Origin: Saccharothrix australiensis
Lineage (GTDB): Bacteria > Actinomycetota > Actinomycetes > Mycobacteriales > Pseudonocardiaceae
Length of the DNA stretch: 64,000 bases
Direction of reading: 5' to 3'
Assembly: GCF_003634935.1 (NCBI RefSeq)
Contig: NZ_RBXO01000001.1
Coordinates: 1,240,001 to 1,304,000 of the forward strand
The position numbers and the translations under genes are program-made. Shown in pieces: positions 7,816 to 15,082 of this stretch. Within the stretch, counting starts at the first letter, position 1. Each line of letters begins with the position of its first letter. The notes below the pieces were generated by a model. The model was not told the DNA's origin, made no database searches, and saw only the letters and a program-made list of their open reading frames with translations.

Positions 7816-8466
7816 TCAGTCGTGGTGCTGTAGCGGGAAGCCGCCGCCGATGCCGCGCCAGGCGAGGGTGGAGATCAGCGCGACCGCGTCCTCCTTGCTC
7901 ACCTTGCGGTCGTCGGCCAGCCACGCGCGGGCGGTGACCTGGCTCAGGCCGACCAGCCCGACCGCCAGCAGCCGGGCCCGGTGCTCGTCCAGGCCCGTGT
8001 CGGCGGTGATGGTCTCGGTGATCGCGTCCACGCTGTCGGTCGTCGCGCGCTCGACGGCCTGCGCCACGGCCGGCTCGCTCCGCAGGTCGGACTCGAAGAC
8101 CATGCGGAACGCCTGGCCCTCGCCGTCCACGAAGTCGTAGAACGCGCCGACCGTCGCCTTGACCCGCTGCTTGTTGTCCGTGGTCGAGGCCAGCGCGTCG
8201 CGCACGCGGTCGACCAGCTCGTCCACGTGGGACTCCAGCAGCGCCATGTACAGCTCCAGCTTGCCGGGGAAGTGCTGGTACAACACCGGCTTGCTGACGC
8301 CCGCGCGCTCGGCGATCTCGTCCATCGCGGCGGCGTGGTAGCCGTTGGTCACGAACACGTCCTGCGCCGCGGCCAGCAACTGGGCACGCCGGGCGGTGCG
8401 TGGGAGTCGGACCCCGCGTCCCGCGCCGCCGTGGTGCCCGACCGTGGTCTGGGCCGTCTCCGTCAT
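7816..8466 (-). CDS. TetR/AcrR family transcriptional regulator (Rv3208-like position)
   Basis: A 216-residue TetR regulator. The ATG follows GGAGG by 4 bases. The helix-turn-helix lies at about residues 30-75, with recognition helix AGVSKPVLYQHFPGKLELY, differing from the other TetR in this window by one residue in its core. The C-terminal part (AFYDFVDGEGQAFRMVFESD, TARAWLADDRKVSKEDAV) matches the conserved actinobacterial TetR that lies between DUF3107 and DUF3152 in mycobacteria. It is divergent from an alpha/beta hydrolase and probably controls it and itself through the element at 8527-8548. Confidence 0.9.
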   Translation of the reverse strand: MTETAQTTVGHHGGAGRGVRLPRTARRAQLLAAAQDVFVTNGYHAAAMDEIAERAGVSKPVLYQHFPGKLELYMALLESHVDELVDRVRDALASTTDNKQRVKATVGAFYDFVDGEGQAFRMVFESDLRSEPAVAQAVERATTDSVDAITETITADTGLDEHRARLLAVGLVGLSQVTARAWLADDRKVSKEDAVALISTLAWRGIGGGFPLQHHD

Positions 8467-8526
8467 GGTGCCTCCAGCCAACCTGAACATCGCGGAACCG
8501 GCCGGGGTTCGCCCCGCCGGTTCGTC

Positions 8527-8548
8527 GGCAACCTTACTCGCTGGTAGC
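8527..8548. promoter_or_regulatory. Candidate TetR operator upstream of TetR and hydrolase genes
   Basis: The segment holds GGCAAC, TTACT and CTGGTAGC in the same order and nearly the same spacing as the reverse strand of 5024-5045 (GGTAAC, TTACT, CTGGTAGC). It lies between the divergent starts at 8466 and 8604. Assignment is by similarity of the two promoters and of the two regulators. Confidence 0.5.
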
Positions 8549-8603
8549 AGCGTTGCGGAAAGCTTCCCGTTTCGGGGGACCCCCGCGCAGGCATCCTGGA
8601 GTC

Positions 8604-9581
8604 GTGACCGAGACCCTGGAGGCGAGCAGAACCGCCATCACCCACGTGCCCCTGTCCGTCGCGCCGCTACCGCCGTTGGACACAACGATCGAGCCGTGGC
8701 CCGGTGACTACGTCGAGGTGGCCGGTCACACCGTGCACGTCCGGCGCACCGCCGGGCCGGCCGGGGCCACCGCGGTGTACGTGCACGGGCTCGGCGGGTC
8801 GGCGACGAACTGGACGGACCTGGCGGCGCAGCTGTCCGGGCACGTCGACGGGCACGCGCTGGACCTGCCGGGGTTCGGCCGGTCAGAGCCGATCCCCGGC
8901 TACACGTTCAGCATGACCACGCACGCCGAGGTGGTCGTCGGGTACATCGAGTCGCTCGGGGTCGGTCCCGTGCACCTGTTCGGCAACTCGATGGGCGGCG
9001 CGATCGCCCTGATCGTGGCCTCCTCCCGCCCGGACCTGGTGCGGACCCTGACGCTGGTGTCGCCCGCGATGCCGGACCTGCGGCCGAGCCTGAGCCGCGT
9101 GTCCGACCCCCGGCTGCCGCTGGCCTTCCTGCCCGTCGTGGGCGACCGGGTGCGGCGGCGGCTGGCGCTGGTCACGCCGCGCGAACGCGCCCAGCAGATG
9201 CTGCGGCTGTGCTTCGCCGACCCGTCGCTGGTGCCGGACTGCCGCATCGACCAGTCGGTGGAGGAGTACACCGAGCGTTCCGCGCAGCCGTGGGCGGGCC
9301 TGGCGCTGGGCCGCAGCACGGTCGAGCTGATCCGGACGTGGCTGGTGCCGCGCTCCCGGTCGATGTGGCTGCTGCCGCCGAAGGTGACCGCGCCGACGCT
9401 GGTCGTGTGGGGCACCCAGGACCGGCTGGTCAGCGTGCGCAAGGCGCCCCGCGTGGCGCGGCTGCTGCCCCGCGGCCGGCTGCTGGTGCTGCCCCGGACG
9501 GGGCACGTGGCGCAGATGGAGCGGCCGGTGTCGGTGGCGCGGGCCGTCCTCGGCATGTGGGAGACCGGCGACGCGTGGTAG
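8604..9581 (+). CDS. Alpha/beta-fold hydrolase
   Basis: A 325-residue alpha/beta hydrolase starting at GTG 8604 after a GGAG site (8598-8601). Key features are VYVHGLGGSATNW (oxyanion loop), DLPGFGRSEP, the nucleophile elbow GNSMGGAIAL (Ser about residue 131), the acid in VVWGTQDRLVS and the His in PRTGHVAQME. Esterase, lipase or C-C hydrolase activity cannot be separated by sequence. It is divergent from the TetR gene, which probably regulates it. The longer open frame back to 8553 lacks a good start. Confidence 0.88.
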   Translation: MTETLEASRTAITHVPLSVAPLPPLDTTIEPWPGDYVEVAGHTVHVRRTAGPAGATAVYVHGLGGSATNWTDLAAQLSGHVDGHALDLPGFGRSEPIPGYTFSMTTHAEVVVGYIESLGVGPVHLFGNSMGGAIALIVASSRPDLVRTLTLVSPAMPDLRPSLSRVSDPRLPLAFLPVVGDRVRRRLALVTPRERAQQMLRLCFADPSLVPDCRIDQSVEEYTERSAQPWAGLALGRSTVELIRTWLVPRSRSMWLLPPKVTAPTLVVWGTQDRLVSVRKAPRVARLLPRGRLLVLPRTGHVAQMERPVSVARAVLGMWETGDAW

Positions 9582-9655
9582 ATCGGTTCAGCGCATCCGC
9601 CTCGGGCGGGGCACCGGACTCCGCCGGCGCGTGCCGTTGTGGCACCCTGGTCGCC

Positions 9656-10687
9656 GTGAACCGGACATCACAGGACGGGCGCGAGGCGGCGCCTTCCTCG
9701 GGTGCCCGGCCGGCCGCCCCGCCCGACGACGACCGCTACCGCCGGGGCGCCCGCCGGACCGGCGCCGAGCCGCTGGCGGCGTCGTGGGAGCCGGTCGGCC
9801 GACCCCGGCGCAAGCGCGGCCGGGGCGTGCGCGGCCTGGTCAGCGACTACGGGTGGCGGATCTACGCCGTGCCCGTGCTGCTGGTGCTGACCGCGCTGGT
9901 GGCGCTGGACACCGCGACGCCCGCGCGGCGCGACCCGGAGAGCGGCGGCGTGGCCGCCCAGTCCCCGGCGCCGGTGCCCTCCGGTCCGCCCGTCGCCAGC
10001 GAGACGCCGCCGGCGAAGGCGAACCTGGTCGACATCCCCACCGCCGTGCTGCCCGACGGGCCCAAGTACACCGAGCACGGCCTGGGCATGTGGGAGGTCG
10101 TACCCGGCACCACGGCCCAGGTCGGCCAGGGCAGGGTGTTCAAGTACGCGATCGCGATCGAGGGCGGGATCGACCCCGCGGAGTTCGGCGGCGACCGGGA
10201 CTCGTTCGCGCGGACCGTCGACGGCTTCCTGGCCGACCCGCGGAGCTGGATCGGCACCGGCCAGGTGGCGATGCAGCGGGTGGACGGCACCACGCCGGTG
10301 GACTTCACGGTCAGCCTGACGTCCACGGAGACCACGCACAAGCTGTGCGGGTTCCAGATCCAGTACGAGAGCTCGTGCTGGCACCAGGCCACCAAGCGGG
10401 TGATCATCAACGTGGCGCGGTGGGTGCGCGGCGCCAAGGCGTTCAGCAACGACCTGTCGAGCTACCGGGCCTACGCGATCAACCACGAGGTCGGGCACGC
10501 GCTGGACAACCGGCACGAGGGCTGCGCGGAGAGCGGCCGGCCGGCGCCGGTGATGATGCAGCAGACGTTCGGCGTGTCCAACGACTACGTGGCGCAGCTG
10601 AACGAGGTGGACGCCTCCAACCGCGGTGTCGTGCCGGCCGACGGCAAGGTCTGCACGGCCAACGCGTTCCCCGTCGCGCCCCGGTAG
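9656..10687 (+). CDS. DUF3152 membrane-anchored protein with zincin-like motif
   Basis: A 343-residue protein of the actinobacterial DUF3152 family (Rv3207c). A basic, disordered cytoplasmic N-terminus is followed by a single membrane segment (IYAVPVLLVLTALVAL, about residues 76-92), a Pro/Ser-rich linker, and an extracytoplasmic domain. That domain contains INHEVGHALDNRHEGC, an HExGH pattern typical of zinc metallopeptidases with a further His three residues after Asn-Arg, so peptidase activity is plausible but undemonstrated. Two Cys pairs (LCGFQ...SSCWH, EGCAE...KVCTA) suggest disulfides. It sits directly upstream of moeZ, as in mycobacteria. Confidence 0.88.
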   Translation: MNRTSQDGREAAPSSGARPAAPPDDDRYRRGARRTGAEPLAASWEPVGRPRRKRGRGVRGLVSDYGWRIYAVPVLLVLTALVALDTATPARRDPESGGVAAQSPAPVPSGPPVASETPPAKANLVDIPTAVLPDGPKYTEHGLGMWEVVPGTTAQVGQGRVFKYAIAIEGGIDPAEFGGDRDSFARTVDGFLADPRSWIGTGQVAMQRVDGTTPVDFTVSLTSTETTHKLCGFQIQYESSCWHQATKRVIINVARWVRGAKAFSNDLSSYRAYAINHEVGHALDNRHEGCAESGRPAPVMMQQTFGVSNDYVAQLNEVDASNRGVVPADGKVCTANAFPVAPR

Positions 10688-10821
10688 CGCGCCCGTGCCG
10701 CCGCGTGCGGCATCCTGGGACGCACGCGTCCACGCTCTGGGACGGCTTCCCATCGCGGAAGACGGTGGAGCAGGCTGGTGTTGTCCGTCGGTAGGGGACA
10801 TGTCTCGTCGAGGAGGATCAG

Positions 10822-11994
10822 ATGGCGCTTCCGCCGCTCGTGGAGCCCGCAGCGGAGCTGACCAAGGAAGAAGTCGCGCGGTACAGCCGGCACCTGATCA
10901 TCCCGGATGTCGGGGTTGACGGGCAGAAGCGGTTGAAGAACGCGAAGGTCCTGGTGGTCGGCGCGGGTGGCCTCGGCTCGCCGGCGCTGCTCTACCTGGC
11001 GGCGGCCGGGGTGGGCACGCTCGGGATCGTCGACTTCGACGTGGTCGACGAGTCGAACCTCCAGCGGCAGGTCATCCACGGGCAGTCCGACGTGGGCAAG
11101 CCGAAGGCGGAGTCGGCCCGCGACTCGGTGGCCGAGATCAACCCGTTCGTGAAGGTCGTGCTGCACCAGGTGCACCTGACCTCGGAGAACGTGCTCGACG
11201 TCTTCCGCGACTACGACCTGATCCTGGACGGCACGGACAACTTCGCCACCCGCTACCTCGTCAACGACGCGGCGGTGCTGCTGGGCAAGCCGTACGTGTG
11301 GGGTTCGATCTTCCGGTTCGAGGGCCAGGTCAGCGTGTTCTGGGAGGACGCGCCGAACGGGCAGGGCCTGAACTACCGCGACCTCTACCCGGAGCCGCCG
11401 CCGCCCGGCATGGTGCCGTCGTGCGCCGAGGGCGGCGTCCTGGGCGTGCTGTGCGCGTCGATCGGGTCGATCATGGTCACCGAGGCGATCAAGCTGCTCA
11501 CCGGCATCGGCGACCCGCTGCTCGGTCGCCTCATGGTGTACGACGCCCTGGAGATGAGCTACCGGACCATCAAGATCCGCAAGGACCCGGCGAGCGTCAA
11601 GATCACCGAGCTGATCGACTACGAGGCGTTCTGCGGCGTGGTGTCCGACGACGCGCAGCAGGCGGCGGCGGGCAACACCATCACGCCGCTGGAGCTGAAG
11701 CAGAAGCAGGACGCCGGCGAGGACTTCCTGCTGGTGGACGTCCGCGAGCCGCACGAGTTCGAGATCGTGCGGATCCCTGGCTCGGTGCTGATCCCGAAGG
11801 ACCGCATCCTGTCCGGCGAGGCGTTCGCCGACCTGCCGCAGGACAAGCAGGTGGTGCTGCACTGCAAGTCGGGCGCGCGCTCGGCGGAGGCCCTGGCCGC
11901 ACTGCACCGGGCAGGCTTCAAGGACGCGGTCCACGTGGGCGGCGGCGTACTGGCCTGGGCCCGAGAAGTAGACCCGAGCCTCCCCACCTACTAG
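10822..11994 (+). CDS. moeZ: Adenylyltransferase/sulfurtransferase MoeZ
   Basis: A 390-residue fusion of a MoeB/ThiF-type E1-like domain and a C-terminal rhodanese. It adenylates and thiocarboxylates small sulfur-carrier proteins for molybdenum cofactor, thiamine or secondary-metabolite sulfur transfer. Seen: VVGAGGLGSPALLYLAAAGVG (nucleotide binding), DGTDNFATRYLVND, the Cys in MVPSCAEGG, and rhodanese LVDVREPHEFE with active-site loop LHCKSGARS (Cys about residue 351). The usual CxxC zinc pairs of MoeB are absent, as in other MoeZ proteins. ATG at 10822 follows GAGGA at 10810-10814. Position next to DUF3152 matches Rv3206c. Confidence 0.93.
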   Translation: MALPPLVEPAAELTKEEVARYSRHLIIPDVGVDGQKRLKNAKVLVVGAGGLGSPALLYLAAAGVGTLGIVDFDVVDESNLQRQVIHGQSDVGKPKAESARDSVAEINPFVKVVLHQVHLTSENVLDVFRDYDLILDGTDNFATRYLVNDAAVLLGKPYVWGSIFRFEGQVSVFWEDAPNGQGLNYRDLYPEPPPPGMVPSCAEGGVLGVLCASIGSIMVTEAIKLLTGIGDPLLGRLMVYDALEMSYRTIKIRKDPASVKITELIDYEAFCGVVSDDAQQAAAGNTITPLELKQKQDAGEDFLLVDVREPHEFEIVRIPGSVLIPKDRILSGEAFADLPQDKQVVLHCKSGARSAEALAALHRAGFKDAVHVGGGVLAWAREVDPSLPTY

Positions 11995-12085
11995 CCCCCA
12001 CCAGCCAAGCCGCCACGTCCGTCAAGGCCACGTCGGCTCGTCACGCGGAGCCCCGCTCCCGCGCCGCGAGGCCGCCGTCGGGGTG

Positions 12086-12140
12086 TCGCGCCTCATTCCC
12101 CGCCGATCACGCTTTTCGATCGGCGGGGAATCAGGCGCGA
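12086..12140. terminator. Long imperfect palindrome (23-bp arms)
   Basis: Arms TCGCGCCT-n-ATTCCCCGCCGATC and their complement differ at one central mismatch and are separated by 9 bases containing TTTT. It lies 92 bases after the moeZ stop and could end transcription. Because it directly adjoins the dispersed repeat at 12158-12192, it may instead be part of a mobile palindromic element. Confidence 0.6.
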
Positions 12141-12157
12141 TGGCCCGACTTGATGGC

Positions 12158-12192
12158 GGCCTCGCCCGCCGTCTGCGGAGCAGCGGCCATTC
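12158..12192. repeat. Dispersed 35-bp repeat, copy 2 (intergenic)
   Basis: It matches 3942-3976 at 33 of 35 positions. Here it is non-coding and sits 17 bases from the 55-base palindrome at 12086-12140, followed by several CCAACAC/TCAACAC short repeats at 12191-12236. Confidence 0.8.
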
Positions 12193-12273
12193 AACACAGC
12201 AATCCAACACAGCGCCCATCCAACACCTCTCAACCTCCACCACCTGCGGCGCTCCGGCAGGTAGCGTGCCGAC

Positions 12274-13071
12274 GTGACCCCATCCCCGGAGCCGCCTCCG
12301 TCGCACGTGCGGGCCGCGTTCGGCGCGCGGGACGCCGAACCGGAGCTGATCGACGCCGGTCCGGTGTGGCGTTGTGGCGACGCGGCTGTCCGGCCGGCGG
12401 GCAAGCCCGCCGAGGCGACGTGGGTCGCCAAGACGCTCGACGTGCTCGACGTGGAGAACCTGCGCGTCGGGAGGCCCCTCCGGTCCACCGACGGCCGCTA
12501 CGTCGTCGGCGGGTGGGCGGCCACCAAGTACCTCTCCGGCCGGGCGGAGCCGCGGCACGACGAGGTCGTCGAGGTGGCCGTCCGGTTGCACCGGGCAACG
12601 CGTGACCTGCCGAAACCGCGCTTCCTGGACGCGCGCGCGGACGTCTTCGCGGTGGCCGACCGGTGCGCCTGGGACGAGGAGGAGGCCGAGCTGGACGCCG
12701 AGCTCGGCGGTCGGCTGTTCGAGCTGCTGGCCGCGCACCGCAAGCCGGTGGCGCTCAAGCCGCAGGTCGTGCACGGCGACCTGTTCGGCAACGTCCTGTT
12801 CGCGGGTGGCGCCGCGCCGGCGATCATCGACTTCGCGCCGTTCTGGCGGCCGGCGGAGTACGGCGCGGCGATCGTCGTCGTGGACGCCTTGTCGTGGGGC
12901 GGTGCGGACCGGGGGCTGCTCCAGCGGTGGTCGCACCTGGCGGAGTGGCCGCAGGTCGTGCTGCGCGCGACGCTGTTCCGCCTCGCGGTGCACGCGCTGC
13001 ACCCGTCGTCGAGCACGCGGTCGCTGGTGGGCCTGGAGCGGACCGCCACGCAGGTCCTCGAACTGCTGTGA
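12274..13071 (+). CDS. TIGR02569 family protein (aminoglycoside-phosphotransferase-like fold)
   Basis: A 265-residue protein matching the actinobacterial TIGR02569 family (Rv3205c position). The fold is that of small-molecule kinases. The Brenner-type motif is readable as VVHGDLFGNVLF (catalytic Asp about residue 169), followed by IIDFAPFWRPAEYG in place of the metal-binding IDF/DW segment. The N-terminal lobe is poor in the usual Gly-rich loop. The phosphate acceptor is unknown and kinase activity unproven. GTG 12274 was chosen because homologous sequence begins close to it; no strong ribosome site is visible. Confidence 0.8.
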   Translation: MTPSPEPPPSHVRAAFGARDAEPELIDAGPVWRCGDAAVRPAGKPAEATWVAKTLDVLDVENLRVGRPLRSTDGRYVVGGWAATKYLSGRAEPRHDEVVEVAVRLHRATRDLPKPRFLDARADVFAVADRCAWDEEEAELDAELGGRLFELLAAHRKPVALKPQVVHGDLFGNVLFAGGAAPAIIDFAPFWRPAEYGAAIVVVDALSWGGADRGLLQRWSHLAEWPQVVLRATLFRLAVHALHPSSSTRSLVGLERTATQVLELL

Positions 13072-13167
13072 CCCCCGCCGCCTCGACCTGACCGCGCCTC
13101 GATCGCACCCACCCGACCCCGCCGCCGAGGACGAGCCGCGCCCGGTGGCGGCTCGCCCACGGGAATA

Positions 13168-13181
13168 GTTGATAGTTCAAC
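13168..13181. promoter_or_regulatory. 14-bp palindrome of MarR-operator type
   Basis: GTTGA-TAGT-TCAAC is a perfect inverted repeat in an unusually AT-rich patch 84 bases before the TPR gene. It overlaps the likely promoter. A possible 27-codon open frame (ATG 13183 to TAA 13266) begins directly after it and overlaps the TPR start codon by one base. Binding by a MarR-type factor is inferred from symmetry only. Confidence 0.45.
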
Positions 13182-13265
13182 CATGTTGTCCGGTACGTGC
13201 GGACTTCCAGGCCGGCCGGGCAGTGCGCACGCACCCCACATCGGACCGGCGGACGAGGAGCTGTA

Positions 13266-13655
13266 ATGACCGACATCCGCGCGCTGCTGGACCGCGGCCG
13301 CGACTTCCGCGCCGCGGGCGACCCGAGCACCGCCGCGCGCCACCTCGCCGAGGCCGCGGCGCTCGCGCCCCGCGACCGCACCGTGCTGACCGAGCTGGCG
13401 CTGGCGCACTTCCAGTCCGCCGCGCTGGGCAGGGCCGAGCGCGTGCTGCTGGACCTGGTCGACCTCGACCCGTCCGACGGCTACGCCCGGCTCCTGCTCG
13501 GGCGCACGCTCAGCAGGCAGAGCAGGCACGGGGAGGCGTTGCCGCAGCTGCGGCTCGCCGCCGCGCTGACCCGCGACCCGGAGGTGGCGGCGGAGCTGGC
13601 CCGCGTCGAGGCGCGGGTCACCACAGACCGGGCGGCTCCTCCTCCTTCTCCTTGA
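13266..13655 (+). CDS. Small tetratricopeptide-repeat protein
   Basis: A 129-residue helical protein built of about three TPR units: DRGRDFRAAGDPSTAARHLAEA, then ALAHFQSAALGRAERVLLDLVDLDP, then LLGRTLSRQSRHGEALPQLRLAAAL. Such modules mediate protein-protein contact; the partner is unknown. The ATG follows GAGGAG with 5-base spacing. The 3' end overlaps the convergent ATL gene by 38 bases, so the C-terminal PPPSP tail is read from the other gene's complement. Confidence 0.8.
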   Translation: MTDIRALLDRGRDFRAAGDPSTAARHLAEAAALAPRDRTVLTELALAHFQSAALGRAERVLLDLVDLDPSDGYARLLLGRTLSRQSRHGEALPQLRLAAALTRDPEVAAELARVEARVTTDRAAPPPSP

Positions 13656-13944
13656 CCGCTTCCTCCCACCGGTACGCGCGCAGGTCGACCTTGCCGTCCT
13701 TGGCGACCACGCCCTCCTCGCGCAGCCGTTGCAGCTGCTCGTCGGCGATGTGCGGCGCGCACGTGCCGTTGGCGCGCAGCACCCGGTGCCACGGCAGGTC
13801 GTGCCCGTCCTGGTTCAGGACCTGGCCGACCAGCCGCGGCGACGGGGCGCGGGAGAGGTCTGCCACGTCGCCGTAGGTGGCGACCCGGCCGCGGGGGATC
13901 GACCGCACGACTTCGCGGACCATCTCGTGCAACTGTTCATCCAC
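13618..13944 (-). CDS. Alkyltransferase-like protein (ATL)
   Basis: A 108-residue protein of the O6-alkylguanine alkyltransferase-like family. ATLs bind O6-alkylguanine lesions and hand them to nucleotide excision repair instead of removing the alkyl group. The defining feature is visible: in the active-site motif PCHRV of MGMT the Cys is replaced by Trp (LPWHRVLRANG, about residues 50-53). The helix-turn-helix region VATYGDVADLSR and the Asn/Arg finger region are kept. This matches the Rv3204 position. An acidic/Lys tail (EEAVKEKEEEPPGLW) follows the conserved domain. Confidence 0.9.
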   Translation of the reverse strand: MDEQLHEMVREVVRSIPRGRVATYGDVADLSRAPSPRLVGQVLNQDGHDLPWHRVLRANGTCAPHIADEQLQRLREEGVVAKDGKVDLRAYRWEEAVKEKEEEPPGLW

Positions 13945-13962
13945 CCCGCACAGCTTTCCAGG

Positions 13963-14916
13963 TCAACCGGTGTAGCCGGCCACGATCTTGGTGAAGTCGT
14001 AGGTGCCCTGGTTGGTGCCGCTGCAGTTGTCGCCCGAGGCGCCGCAGTTGCCGCGGTCCCGGTTGGTGGCCCAGAAGGTGAAGCGCGCCAGGTGCTTGCC
14101 CGCCGCCCAGTCGTGGATGGCGCGGAAGTCCGCCGTGCTCACGGTTTCCCCGGTGTCGGTGACGCCGTTCATGGAGGACAGCCCGCTGCGCCGGTACGCG
14201 GCGTCGTCCGTCAGGCCGAACGTGGTCTTGACGTGCTCCTTCAGGCCGTCGACGGCGGACTTGGTGCCCGCCACCATGTCGCTCGGGCCGCCGAAGTTGA
14301 ACGGCATCACCGTCCACACGTCGACCGGCGCGGCGAGTTCCTTGGCGCGCGTGACGAGCCGGCGGCCCCACGTGTTCAGGCCGGACCGGTTGGTGGGCAT
14401 GGTCACGACCGTGCGCACGCCGGGCTTCTTCTGCTTCACGATCTTCAGCGCGCCCAGGACGCGGTCCTGCACGGTCGCGTTCTCGAACTCGGCGGCCTCG
14501 ATGTCGATGTCGATCGCCGTGAGCTGGTAGGCGTCGATCACCTTCTGGTACGCGGCGGCGAGCGCGTCGGCCGACGAGCAGTGCTGGCCGAGCTTGCGGC
14601 CCGCCCAGCCGCCGAACGAGGGGATGACCTCGCCGCCCGCCGCGCGGATGTTCCGGATGAGCGTGGCGTCCGCGCCGGTGAGCGGCCGGGTGCCGTCCCA
14701 GGCGGGGTTGCAGCCGCCGTCGGAGAGGACGAACGCGAGCGTGAACGCCTTCACGCCGGTCTGGCTCATGATCGTGGCCGGGTTGGGCTTCGCGCCCCAC
14801 TGGTAGAGGTACGGGGACGCCGGGACGGGGTCCGGCGCGGCGTGCGCGGCCGGGGTCAGGGAGAGGGCCGCGACACCTGCCGTGAGTGCGATCGTCAACC
14901 GCCGCAAGGGTTTCAT
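13963..14916 (-). CDS. Secreted glycoside hydrolase family 18 (chitinase-like)
   Basis: A 317-residue secreted enzyme. The ATG at 14914-14916 follows GGAGGAAC by 1-2 bases and opens a signal peptide (MKPLRRLTIALTAGVAALSL, cut near AHA-AP). The GH18 barrel shows SFGGWAG on strand 3 and the catalytic signature DIDIEAAEF (acid Glu about residue 133), then TMPTN and WTVMPFNFGG barrel strands. Cys pairs near the ends (GGCNPAW/HCSSADA; NCGASGDNC) suggest disulfides. Single-domain chitinases of this type hydrolyse chitin or related N-acetylglucosamine polymers. A DasR-like operator lies 66 bases upstream. Confidence 0.88.
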   Translation of the reverse strand: MKPLRRLTIALTAGVAALSLTPAAHAAPDPVPASPYLYQWGAKPNPATIMSQTGVKAFTLAFVLSDGGCNPAWDGTRPLTGADATLIRNIRAAGGEVIPSFGGWAGRKLGQHCSSADALAAAYQKVIDAYQLTAIDIDIEAAEFENATVQDRVLGALKIVKQKKPGVRTVVTMPTNRSGLNTWGRRLVTRAKELAAPVDVWTVMPFNFGGPSDMVAGTKSAVDGLKEHVKTTFGLTDDAAYRRSGLSSMNGVTDTGETVSTADFRAIHDWAAGKHLARFTFWATNRDRGNCGASGDNCSGTNQGTYDFTKIVAGYTG

Positions 14917-14981
14917 CGTTCCTCCAACATGCAGGGGAGGCACGCGCGGGCGGCGGGGCCGCGTGACTCGGTCGCACCCAA

Positions 14982-14997
14982 AGTGGCCTAGACCACT
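14982..14997. promoter_or_regulatory. DasR-responsive element upstream of the GH18 gene
   Basis: AGTGGCCTAGACCACT matches the 16-bp dre consensus of the GntR regulator DasR (A-G/C-TGGTCTAGACCA-G/C-T) at all but one position. It lies upstream of the chitinase-like gene, the usual place for DasR control by glucosamine phosphates. It also lies about 85 bases before adnA. Confidence 0.8.
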
Positions 14998-15082
14998 TCG
15001 CCTTGTCAAGGCGCGGCCCCCGCTGAGAGGACCCTCAGCGGCCCGCCGCGGCGTTGTCGGTGCCGCGTGGTTCCATCACCCC

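Noticed and set aside
9668..10801. Long minus-strand frame opposite the DUF3152 gene
   Set aside because: It is the complement shadow of a conserved protein and is His/Arg/Gly-rich without domains.
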